Shown: positions 1 to 6,773 of the stretch, in pieces
Layout of the letters: each line of letters starts with the position of its first letter
Numbering within the stretch: position 1 is the stretch's first letter
DNA from: Amoeboradix gromovi
Taxonomy: Eukaryota > Sanchytriomycota > Sanchytriomycetes > Sanchytriales > Sanchytriaceae
Direction of reading: 5' to 3'
DNA length: 25,098 bases
Assembly: GCA_018985225.1 (NCBI GenBank)
Contig: JADGIF010000061.1
Location: forward strand, 1-25,098
Position numbers and translations under genes: made by a program
The notes under the pieces: generated by a model
The model's database searches: none
What the model was told of the DNA's origin: nothing
What the model saw: only the letters and a program-made list of their open reading frames with translations

Positions 1-249
1 GTGTAATTGCACTTGGATCGTGCCTCTCGTTTTGAGGGTGGTCTGCTCTCTTCATCAGCGGAATTGCGCTTTCTTTTCATGTTTTGTAAGGGCAATCCTC
101 TTCTTTCAACTCTGATTGAATTGTATTTGAAATCATAAAGTCAGTAGTTATCCTGCAATTCTAAAATAAAAGCTAGATGAAAGAGCAAGAGAATAGCTGT
201 ACAGAATATTTATTTTTGAAATTTGGATACATTTTGTTTTGTCTAGTTT
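1..249. other. Left-edge intergenic DNA
   Basis: No recognisable gene. A minus-strand AATAAA at about 205-214 is a reasonable poly(A) signal for the gene that stops at 250. A plus-strand frame is open for about 45 codons from position 7 without an ATG and could be the tail of a gene lying off the left edge, but nothing in it is recognisable. Confidence 0.4.
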
Positions 250-1266
250 TTACAGAGCATGTCCCATATCTTCAAAATAGTGGCACCTGCAATTCATTGC
301 AAACTGCACTATCTTAAGTCGTTCTTCGATCTCAAATAACCCTTTGCATCGCAGAACCAGACGAAGGCCATTAATAAGCCTAAATTGCACCCAATTACTT
401 TTCCACGTGTAGTAGCTACTCTCTACCTCCAAAACTACTTTCTTCTTGTTCAAAAAGCTTAACGTGATTTCTTTACTAAACTCATTTAATGACGCCGTAC
501 CTCTTATCCATTTTCCAATAATAGGTATTGTTGTTTTAGCTTTCGTAAGAAACAAAACATCTACTTTGATATCATTCTTATGTAACGAGAAATTCGATTG
601 TAGATTGTGTGTATTTGACTGCTTTGAGACACCAAGAGACTCAATACGCTCACCCTCAAATACTTCAGTGAATTTTTGTTGTTCTTCTTGGTTTTGCGCA
701 TCAAGGTTCGACGGTGGAGTTTCAATTTTATTTTCTAAATGAGGCGATTCCATGGAAAAGACAGGAATGACTTTTTCATAATCATTAAAGCTCTTTTTTT
801 CAATCAGCGTAGAAGTGCTATGAGGAATACGGGTAATTTCTGGCTGAAAGAATATAGATCTATCAATGGCTTTCCATTTCAACTTGCTCCACCTGTTTTT
901 AATTAAAAAGGGTATTTTTATGGCCATCATCCACTCTGAGATTGACAAAAAAATTGGGACTTGTCCATTGAACGGCTTGCTTGATAATACTTCATAAAAA
1001 TTAGTTGATCCTTCTACCAGCATATCGTGTGTTATGGAACCTTGAATAAAAAGATAATATAAAGAGATAAATGAAATGAGATCTACTCGGTATATTGTCA
1101 AATAGTGTGCTAGGTATGATATATTTTGGACGGGATCTTTTCCAGATATAAGTCCCACAAGTGATGAAATTATTTGATTGTTTAACTCCTCTATGTCTAT
1201 CTTTAGCATCTTTTCGCTAGAGCGAGATATATCAATATTTGATATGGTTCTGATGAATTTTTTCAT
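250..1266 (-). CDS. Hypothetical protein, 338 aa
   Basis: I do not recognise this protein. The start used is the first ATG (1264-1266); the same frame is open 14 codons further upstream but only from a TTG. The N-terminal half (about residues 15-150) is hydrophobic and leucine/isoleucine rich with helical character, including a run rich in Tyr, Leu, Phe and Ile that could be buried helices rather than clear membrane spans. A polar, Ser/Glu/Gln-rich linker follows (about 160-230), then a C-terminal basic/beta-like region with several Trp and paired Cys near the end (CRCHYF). Codon use and AT content match the neighbours. No signal peptide is evident. The gene is isolated: its upstream side holds transposon relics and its downstream AATAAA lies about 37 nt after the stop. 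It may have an unseen upstream exon joined by a very short intron. Confidence 0.6.
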   Translation of the reverse strand: MKKFIRTISNIDISRSSEKMLKIDIEELNNQIISSLVGLISGKDPVQNISYLAHYLTIYRVDLISFISLYYLFIQGSITHDMLVEGSTNFYEVLSSKPFNGQVPIFLSISEWMMAIKIPFLIKNRWSKLKWKAIDRSIFFQPEITRIPHSTSTLIEKKSFNDYEKVIPVFSMESPHLENKIETPPSNLDAQNQEEQQKFTEVFEGERIESLGVSKQSNTHNLQSNFSLHKNDIKVDVLFLTKAKTTIPIIGKWIRGTASLNEFSKEITLSFLNKKKVVLEVESSYYTWKSNWVQFRLINGLRLVLRCKGLFEIEERLKIVQFAMNCRCHYFEDMGHAL

Positions 1267-1341
1267 ATTTGGCCTCCTAATTAAAAGCCCTGATTTACAA
1301 AAAACCAAGAACTATCACAGGCAGAGCCGGTCAATCCACTT

Positions 1342-1425
1342 TAATGGAAGCGTGAGCAACGGCTGCACTGAAGCTTGAGTTAATAAAGATGCACGTTCTG
1401 GATTCTATCTACTGAAAAATTGGAG
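1342..1425 (+). repeat. Weak degraded copy of Fanzor-family 3' end
   Basis: The 15-mer TGGAAGCGTGAGCAA at about 1345-1359 is identical to the copy at 14925-14939. A looser match to the downstream core follows (TTCTGGATT at about 1391 against TTCTTGATT). No coding remnant precedes it. It is scored low because only the 15-mer is strong. Confidence 0.35.
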
Positions 1426-1882
1426 CTTGTACATGTAAGTTTTTATGTGTCCAAATTGCATTTATTCAAGCTGCACACCTTGTGCACGTTAGACGAGTAA
1501 GTACCTCTTTGCATTCCACCAACATCTTCCCCTTTCTTTGGAAGATGATTTTACCTTTCCGCCATATCAGAATGTCACCTATATCGCCTGGTGACCTCTT
1601 AGCTCTGACTCTTCTGACTGAGATAATTTGGGACACTAGCTGTGTCAGAAACTAGAATTCTCACATATTCTGTTAGATGTTGTGGCGAAGATGAAATGCT
1701 GGAACTGTAAATTCATGCTATAACGATAACCGGTTTATTTAATTTGAGCTAATACTGCTTTTTTCTCGATGCGAATATCGAGAAGAATGGTGTAGTGTAG
1801 GTTGAATGCAACGCGAACATTATGTAGTTGCGCTTAATGCTCTTTATTATCGGTGCACTACTATGTATAAGGGCTTCTAATA

Positions 1883-1984
1883 GTAGTGGAGATGTGGGAA
1901 CCACTGCAACGAAGTGAATGACTTTTCATTTCGCTGTAGAATTCTTGATTTATTAGAAAACCAGGACTTTTAACGAGGAGTATT
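1883..1984 (+). repeat. Fanzor/TnpB-family 3' end (omega-RNA-like), degraded copy
   Basis: This copy matches the 3' end of the Fanzor relic at 21299-21403. It starts with GTAGTGGA, then has a hairpin (9-bp stem 910-918/925-933 of the 1 kb block, i.e. 1910-1918 with 1925-1933, loop TGACTT), then the core AGAATTCTTGATTT and the terminal block GGACTTTTAACGAGGAGT. The hairpin sequence differs from the other copies but the pairing is kept, with one G:U. It ends 17 bp before the stop codon of uS13m. No coding remnant can be read upstream. Confidence 0.6.
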
Positions 1985-2001
1985 ATAAGTCAATTTAATT
2001 T

Positions 2002-2403
2002 TTACTTGATGCTTAACCATTTTTTGTTTAGCTTTTTAGCAGTCTTTCCATTAGACCTTCTTCTACCACCATTAACTGGCAATCCATACTTGAACTTCAT
2101 TCCTCTTATGGTTTGCATCTGGACTTCTTTTATGATATTGCTTTGAACTTTTCTTTTAAGATCGCCTTCCAGTGTCAGATTAGATAAGTGATCCGAGATT
2201 TTGGTTATTTCTGACTCTGTGAGTTTTCCGAAAGTCAATTTTGGTGCTATTGTCAATTTTCCACAGATTTCTTTACCTTTAGCTTGACCTATTCCATATA
2301 TTTTGCTTAAACCGAAATATATGTAATCCGACTGAGGAATTGCGACTCCGAGTAATCGCACACTACTGACAGCTGCTGTGGCACTTTTTACATATTTCGA
2401 CAT
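2002..2403 (-). CDS. SWS2: Mitochondrial small-subunit ribosomal protein uS13m
   Basis: This is a 133-aa protein of the S13 family (yeast mitochondrial Sws2, bacterial RpsM). It sits in the head of the small ribosomal subunit, contacting the P-site tRNA and the large subunit. The family signature is visible: RLLGVAIP at about 16-23, the helix-hairpin-helix segment KIYGIGQAKGKEIC at about 34-47, and the C-terminal RGMKFKYGLPVNGGRRRSNG with TAKKLN, which matches the RGxRHxxGLPVRGQRTxxNAKTxRK pattern. The mitochondrial rather than cytosolic (uS13/Rps18) form is inferred from its short bacterial-like length and basic N-terminus. No cleavable presequence is obvious. The start is a true ATG with no alternative, only 8 bp from the divergent GPI10 start. 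I see no AATAAA close to the stop. Confidence 0.9.
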   Translation of the reverse strand: MSKYVKSATAAVSSVRLLGVAIPQSDYIYFGLSKIYGIGQAKGKEICGKLTIAPKLTFGKLTESEITKISDHLSNLTLEGDLKRKVQSNIIKEVQMQTIRGMKFKYGLPVNGGRRRSNGKTAKKLNKKWLSIK

Positions 2404-2411
2404 AATAATTT
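2404..2411. promoter_or_regulatory. 8-bp divergent inter-start region
   Basis: Only 8 bp (ATAATTTA-like) lie between the start codons of uS13m (-) and GPI10 (+). Both starts are constrained because conserved family residues begin about 16 and 20 codons in. The core promoter elements of each gene must therefore lie within the coding sequence of the other, or 5' leaders must be almost absent. Confidence 0.6.
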
Positions 2412-3725
2412 ATGTTTGATCCTTTTCAATTTTTGTACTTGCCAATTTATTTGTTTAACAAGACATGGTTTGTACCAGACGAACAATTTCAAAGTATAGG
2501 TCTAGCGCATAGATTGGTGTTTGGGTACGGAGAGCTAGTTTGGGAATACACCGATGCAATTAGAAGCGGAATGTGGTACGGAATATTTAACATTTATTTC
2601 GAAATACTTCATTACTTAGACTGGGATACAGTGTTTATGATAAACGATTTTCCTATTGTAGTTGTTTATTTGTTTATGGTGCTTACTCATAGTATTGTAA
2701 TCCCAAAATTTGGTAAATATTATTGGCTGGTTAGTTTTCACTGGATGCATTACTTTATGAGCACTAGAACCCTTGTTAATACTATCGAGTATATGCTCTA
2801 TTCTTTTGCAATACATTCCAGACACTTTTATTTTTTTGTAATTGTGGGTTGCATAATTCGTCCAACCATGGCGGTTTTCTTTATTCCGTTTTTCATCCGC
2901 TCTATATCTAAAAGCAAAAGAGAATTTTATGTCTGGATTAGTTATGCTGCTGTAGGTGTGTTTTTTTCCGTCTTGTCTGATTCAATATATTATGGAAGAC
3001 TAACAAGTTCAATTTGTAATTTTATAACTTTCAACATTGTAAAAGGCCATTCAGAGTACTATGGAGTTCACAGCCCATTCTGGTATTTTACTTCCGCAAT
3101 ACCTACGCTCTTGGGCCCTTCCCTCTTGTATTTTATTGTAGGAATAGCCTATTCATCCAAAAGTAAGTTGTTTGATATATTTATTCCGTTGATCCTTTTT
3201 AGCCTGCTAAAGCATAAGGAATTTAGATTCATATATCCTTTAATGGATCAGCTTTTATTAGTTTCCAAGCACGGTGCTGAAAGAATCAAAAACTTACATC
3301 TATCTAGACTTGTGATTTTTGTGAACTGTTCGCTTATACTGTTTTTTGGCTTTGTTCATCAACGTGGTATATATGATTCTATGAACTACTTGAGGACACT
3401 AGAAGTCCAGTCTCTGCTTATTTTAGCGCCTTGCTACTCGTTTCCAGGCATCTCTTATTTTCATTCCAACTTTAAAATCAAAACTCTTAGCTGTGATCCA
3501 CCTCACTACTTGAATGGACTATCAGAGCAAGATGTATTCTATAGCAACCCTCAAGCAGAATCATATAACATGATATCCAAGTATACCCCCACTCATTTGT
3601 TAAAATTTAGTAGTTTGAACATTGAAATAAACGGATATCATCTAGACAAGTCCTTTTTTAATAGCATATTTCACGACGATAATAGAAGAGTGGGGCTGGT
3701 AGAATTATGGGTTAAAAGTAAATAA
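2412..3725 (+). CDS. GPI10: GPI mannosyltransferase 3 (PIG-B/Gpi10 family)
   Basis: This is a 437-aa multi-spanning ER membrane protein of glycosyltransferase family 22. By family it adds the third mannose, from dolichol-phosphate mannose, to the GPI-anchor precursor in the ER lumen. Near the N-terminus is FVPDEQFQS (residues 20-28), carrying the catalytic Asp/Glu pair of the GT22 (H/V)PDE motif. It is followed by LAHRLVFGYGELVWEY and AIRS, typical of PIG-B. Other family blocks are IIRPT at about 147, SDSIYYG with NFITFN at about 190-205, the YYGVHSPFWYF block at about 215-226, and LKHKEFRFIYP at about 266-276. It is shorter than yeast Gpi10 (616) or human PIGB (554), mostly through loss of loops. 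It could be another GT22 member (SMP3, ALG12), but the FGYG and HSPFWYF blocks favour PIG-B. Its stop is one base from the stop of the convergent gene. Confidence 0.85.
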   Translation: MFDPFQFLYLPIYLFNKTWFVPDEQFQSIGLAHRLVFGYGELVWEYTDAIRSGMWYGIFNIYFEILHYLDWDTVFMINDFPIVVVYLFMVLTHSIVIPKFGKYYWLVSFHWMHYFMSTRTLVNTIEYMLYSFAIHSRHFYFFVIVGCIIRPTMAVFFIPFFIRSISKSKREFYVWISYAAVGVFFSVLSDSIYYGRLTSSICNFITFNIVKGHSEYYGVHSPFWYFTSAIPTLLGPSLLYFIVGIAYSSKSKLFDIFIPLILFSLLKHKEFRFIYPLMDQLLLVSKHGAERIKNLHLSRLVIFVNCSLILFFGFVHQRGIYDSMNYLRTLEVQSLLILAPCYSFPGISYFHSNFKIKTLSCDPPHYLNGLSEQDVFYSNPQAESYNMISKYTPTHLLKFSSLNIEINGYHLDKSFFNSIFHDDNRRVGLVELWVKSK

Positions 3726-3731
3726 TTTATT
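3723..3731. terminator. Shared convergent 3' end with stop-overlapping poly(A) signal
   Basis: The GPI10 stop TAA is 3723-3725 and the opposing gene's stop TAA is 3729-3727, leaving one base between them. On the minus strand AATAAA (3731-3726) contains the stop codon itself. On the plus strand AAATAA/AATAAT is the nearest candidate signal. Confidence 0.6.
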
Positions 3732-5058
3732 CTGTGATCAATTGAGCTATTACCTTGCCTTTAATTGTTCCGACTACCATACCAGTAGCTCGTTGCAGTT
3801 CCAACGGATGTAAGCTATCGTCAATGTGAATTAATATTTGATTATAATCTTCTGTACATGTTCGTAACTGCAGATCCAATAACTTAGCACTGACATAATT
3901 GATCTCGTCAACTGATAAGTCTATTTCCTTGTGCTGTAGGAAACACGAGTTCAAAAGCTTGTATTCCTTTGTTTCACTGATATCGTTGTAGAATGAATGC
4001 AAGTCTTCTATATGACTGTTTTTTAGTTTCGTTAATGGGAAGCTAAGTAGTCTGATTCTTATTAGCAAATCTTCACTTTTTTTTAACGCTAGTAATATGA
4101 ATTGGTTCAGCATATCCAACTGCTCTGCTTTTAATGCATTCCATGAGCTTCCACAATAGACTAGTATAGATATCCAATTTAGCAAATCATGAGTTGAATC
4201 AACATTGTCAAGCACAGATAATCCGGCCTCCAGTAGTGAAGCATACAGCTGTATTAGATCAATGGCAATAAATTTGTCACATGGAACAGACTTGGAAATT
4301 AAAGAAAGCAATTCATTCAGACTATCCTCACTGGATAACAAATCACTGCATAACATTTTAAGCAAAACAAGTATTTGATAATGAGTGACTGACTTAGATA
4401 GTGAAAGTGCTGTGAGTTGCTGCTCAGCATCCCATGAGTTGTCAAGTAGAACATTGTCCAGGACCAGCGGGTAGCTGTTATTCCTATTAAAACCAATCCA
4501 TTCCAGTAAATACTTTTTTTTCCATTCATAACACTCACTTTTCAGTAACCACTGCAGGATTATGGCACGCTTGTCATGTACAACAATATTTACCTCATTT
4601 GTATGTGATTGAGCCCAAAAAACTAAACATTCTACGCAGTACAACTGATTAATTGGATGAAACCCATCAAATTGAATCATTTGGTCAATAAAACAATACA
4701 TATGCCATAAAGAGATATGGGGATTATATGCTATTGGCATTCTATTTAAATCCATCATGATACCAAGTACAACTGGGATTAACTCTATATCACAAGGTGT
4801 TTCTAGTTTATACCAGTATGATATTGCTTCCTGTGCTGGTTTTGCGTTAGTTTTTGCGAACTGCAAATACTCCATTGTCGGGTAATTGTGCATGTACCAT
4901 GTGGTATGATATTTAAGGTTTCTACTCCTGCTAAACAGCATGCACTGTAGAGATACAGGCTTATTAGGTATGTTGTCAATCGAAACTCCTTGGCTTTCTA
5001 AGAATTCAATCATTTTTTCATCAATTAGTTTTGATGGAAGCAAATCAAGCTGAAACAT
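3727..5058 (-). CDS. Hypothetical alpha-helical protein, 443 aa
   Basis: I cannot assign a family. The start is the first ATG (5056-5058); the frame is open six codons further upstream, but only from a GTG. The protein is almost wholly helical-looking, Leu/Ile/Ser rich, with many Trp, Tyr and Cys in residues 30-180 and regular leucine spacing from about 190 to 400 (for example a stretch with ALSLSKS, LVLLKML and LLSLIS). This suggests a HEAT/ARM-like solenoid, as in large scaffold or adaptor proteins. No membrane span, signal peptide or zinc motif is visible. A C-terminal segment (HIDDSLHPLELQRATGMVVG) looks like a conserved cap. It is convergent with GPI10, and its poly(A) signal overlaps its stop. 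The function is unknown. Confidence 0.75.
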   Translation of the reverse strand: MFQLDLLPSKLIDEKMIEFLESQGVSIDNIPNKPVSLQCMLFSRSRNLKYHTTWYMHNYPTMEYLQFAKTNAKPAQEAISYWYKLETPCDIELIPVVLGIMMDLNRMPIAYNPHISLWHMYCFIDQMIQFDGFHPINQLYCVECLVFWAQSHTNEVNIVVHDKRAIILQWLLKSECYEWKKKYLLEWIGFNRNNSYPLVLDNVLLDNSWDAEQQLTALSLSKSVTHYQILVLLKMLCSDLLSSEDSLNELLSLISKSVPCDKFIAIDLIQLYASLLEAGLSVLDNVDSTHDLLNWISILVYCGSSWNALKAEQLDMLNQFILLALKKSEDLLIRIRLLSFPLTKLKNSHIEDLHSFYNDISETKEYKLLNSCFLQHKEIDLSVDEINYVSAKLLDLQLRTCTEDYNQILIHIDDSLHPLELQRATGMVVGTIKGKVIAQLITE

Positions 5059-5736
5059 TAACGACACGTCGGACACAATCCGAGAATAGATCCAACTGCA
5101 ATTTCTGGTGACTCCGTCGCTCTCGTAACCATATGTGAACCTCTGATGGTTTCATTAATTGGCAATCGACTGAATCTGAGTGGAACATACAAGCAAATGA
5201 GACAGACTTTGAGAAAAGGGCAATAAAATTAGCCAGAAGACCCACACTCGATGTTGTTTCTAAATCCTTTCAGTTTTTTGCCTCTGGGACATTCATTGTT
5301 ATGCCCGATGCAAATAAAAGCAAATTACTTACTGAGATTACAATTGTTATACATTCTATAGGATGATGTAACATTTTAGCGCAAAGCGTGACAAGACAGC
5401 TCGCTATTTTAAGATATTGGAAAGCTCAAGCTTCTCTACCATTAATATTAAACAACAATCAAAGTCTGCATATCACTAAAAATGGCCTTGGACATTCACC
5501 AGTTCAGAGTTAGCATGATAGCGAACGGTATAAGCAGTTAAACAAAGTTCTTGATCGAAACAATAGAGCTGCGATCAAAATGAAAATGTAAGCAAAGAGT
5601 TATTAAAACCGGAAATGACAATAGAGTGCCCGAACATGCTGTTCATTTGAGACTATATGGAATTGAGAATGCCAAAGTGTAGCTGGCTAATTCTCCAAAT
5701 ACTATCTCATGTCATTTTATATAATTAAAAGAATAT
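5059..5736. other. Intergenic region with decayed ORF
   Basis: There is no intact gene in about 680 bp. The main structure is a plus-strand frame open for 125 codons (5139-5513) apart from one TGA, described separately. I looked for the Fanzor 3'-end motif on both strands and did not find it here. Confidence 0.5.
5139..5513 (+). pseudogene. Possible decayed ORF with one internal stop
   Basis: Reading in one frame gives about 125 codons with a single TGA (5364-5366) before the terminal TAG at 5511-5513. The frame is bounded upstream by a TGA at 5136-5138, with no ATG until about codon 53. In DNA this AT-rich, chance stops should come much more often. The translation has ordinary composition (for example FQFFASGTFIVMPDANKS) but I do not recognise it. 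It could be an old gene fragment, or a coincidence. Confidence 0.3.
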
Positions 5737-5741
5737 TTATT
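5736..5741 (-). terminator. AATAAA overlapping the stop of the LOA1-like gene
   Basis: The coding end reads AAA TAA ATA on the minus strand, so AATAAA encloses the stop codon TAA (5739-5737). Confidence 0.5.
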
Positions 5742-6678
5742 TTATCTCCTTGTTGTAAATTCTTTCGTAAGCCTCACTAAATGTAAGTTTATTTTGCAGA
5801 AAATCGCAATAAATTAATTGATTCCATCGTGATGTAGCGTAGCAAGGTATAGCCAGTTTATCAGATATAAATGTTTGAACATTTTCTGCATAAAACACAG
5901 GGTCGGACTTCTCGTGATCATCTGGATAATATAAAGGGTATATAGTTACAGTACAGGAGTGATAAAATTCTGTCAAAATGCGAAAGAGCCATGACTTCCA
6001 CTCCAAACTATCAAAAGCAGGTGAAAAATAATTATAAGGATAACTAAAAGTCATAGGCAGTACTGCGACACCGGGAACAAATGCACCAGTTTTGAAAGAA
6101 ATAACAAAATAGCCGTTTGTTGTGGTAGCTTCAGGAAAAACAGCAACTGGAGGACCAGGATTATTTAATGATTTGGACAACGACTTAGACACACCGTTAC
6201 TCTCACCATTAGTATATAAGCAATTTAATTGATTTGCTACTCTACCAAAGAACGGTATTTTAGAAATCTGAGACCTTCCGATAAACGATGGTACTTCGTC
6301 ATGTACCGCAACAATTATCAGAAAATCAAATAAACTAACATGGTTTGATATAATTAGTCTACTAGTCTCTTTACCATTTCTCTTGTCCAATATGTTCAAT
6401 TTGTAAAAGCCACAAATAAATAACAAAAACCTGGCGCTCCATTTGCATGTTTTCGTAAATAGTACATGAGACCACGAATTGTACTTCATTGGCAGAAAGG
6501 ATAACAAATAAGGTGGTATAACACCGATAGGGCACAATAATAACCGAATTGGCAGTAGTCCTACACTTCCTATAAATATTTTCACTTTTTTGACTAGTCC
6601 AATACCCTCGGGGGACCTGTAGAATGGTAGTACATGCAGCGAGCTTGCTATTTCTCTTGAGTTTTTATTTCCCTCCAT
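5737..6678 (-). CDS. LOA1: LOA1/LPCAT-type lysophospholipid acyltransferase
   Basis: This is a 313-aa PlsC-family acyltransferase, by family moving an acyl chain from acyl-CoA onto a lysophospholipid at the ER or lipid droplet. Motif I is NHVSLFD (residues 112-118; His113 and Asp118 form the HX4D catalytic pair). Motif II lies around IGRSQISKIPFFGR (133-146). Motif III is FPEATTTNG (181-189), where the usual FPEGT has Ala for Gly. KTGAFVPGVAVLP (196-208) and the block with SYPYNYFSPAF, SWLFRILTEFYHSC and YPLYYP (212-252) are shared by fungal Loa1/Vps66 and animal LPCAT proteins. Hydrophobic membrane segments lie at about 33-62 and 80-92. Length agrees with yeast Loa1 (300). The start is the only ATG ahead of the conserved part. 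The substrate (LPA or LPC) cannot be told from sequence. It lies 95 bp downstream of the RIF1-like gene on the same strand. Confidence 0.85.
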   Translation of the reverse strand: MEGNKNSREIASSLHVLPFYRSPEGIGLVKKVKIFIGSVGLLPIRLLLCPIGVIPPYLLSFLPMKYNSWSHVLFTKTCKWSARFLLFICGFYKLNILDKRNGKETSRLIISNHVSLFDFLIIVAVHDEVPSFIGRSQISKIPFFGRVANQLNCLYTNGESNGVSKSLSKSLNNPGPPVAVFPEATTTNGYFVISFKTGAFVPGVAVLPMTFSYPYNYFSPAFDSLEWKSWLFRILTEFYHSCTVTIYPLYYPDDHEKSDPVFYAENVQTFISDKLAIPCYATSRWNQLIYCDFLQNKLTFSEAYERIYNKEIK

Positions 6679-6773
6679 TGAAATTAAAATGTTTCAAATA
6701 TTAAATGAAGTCGAAATTTAATTCTGATTTATTAGATACTCTAACAGCACTCTCTGAGCCAAATTCATTTCTC

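Larger units (their letters stand above)
1267..2001. other. Intergenic region with transposon-end relics
   Basis: No intact gene in about 735 bp. It holds two degraded copies of the Fanzor 3'-end segment, described separately (1342-1425 weak, 1883-1984 clear). A short perfect inverted repeat sits at 1764-1770/1777-1783 (TCTCGAT and its complement around a 6-nt loop). The rest, about 1430-1880, has stops in all frames and could be a decayed transposon body, but I cannot show homology. Confidence 0.5.
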
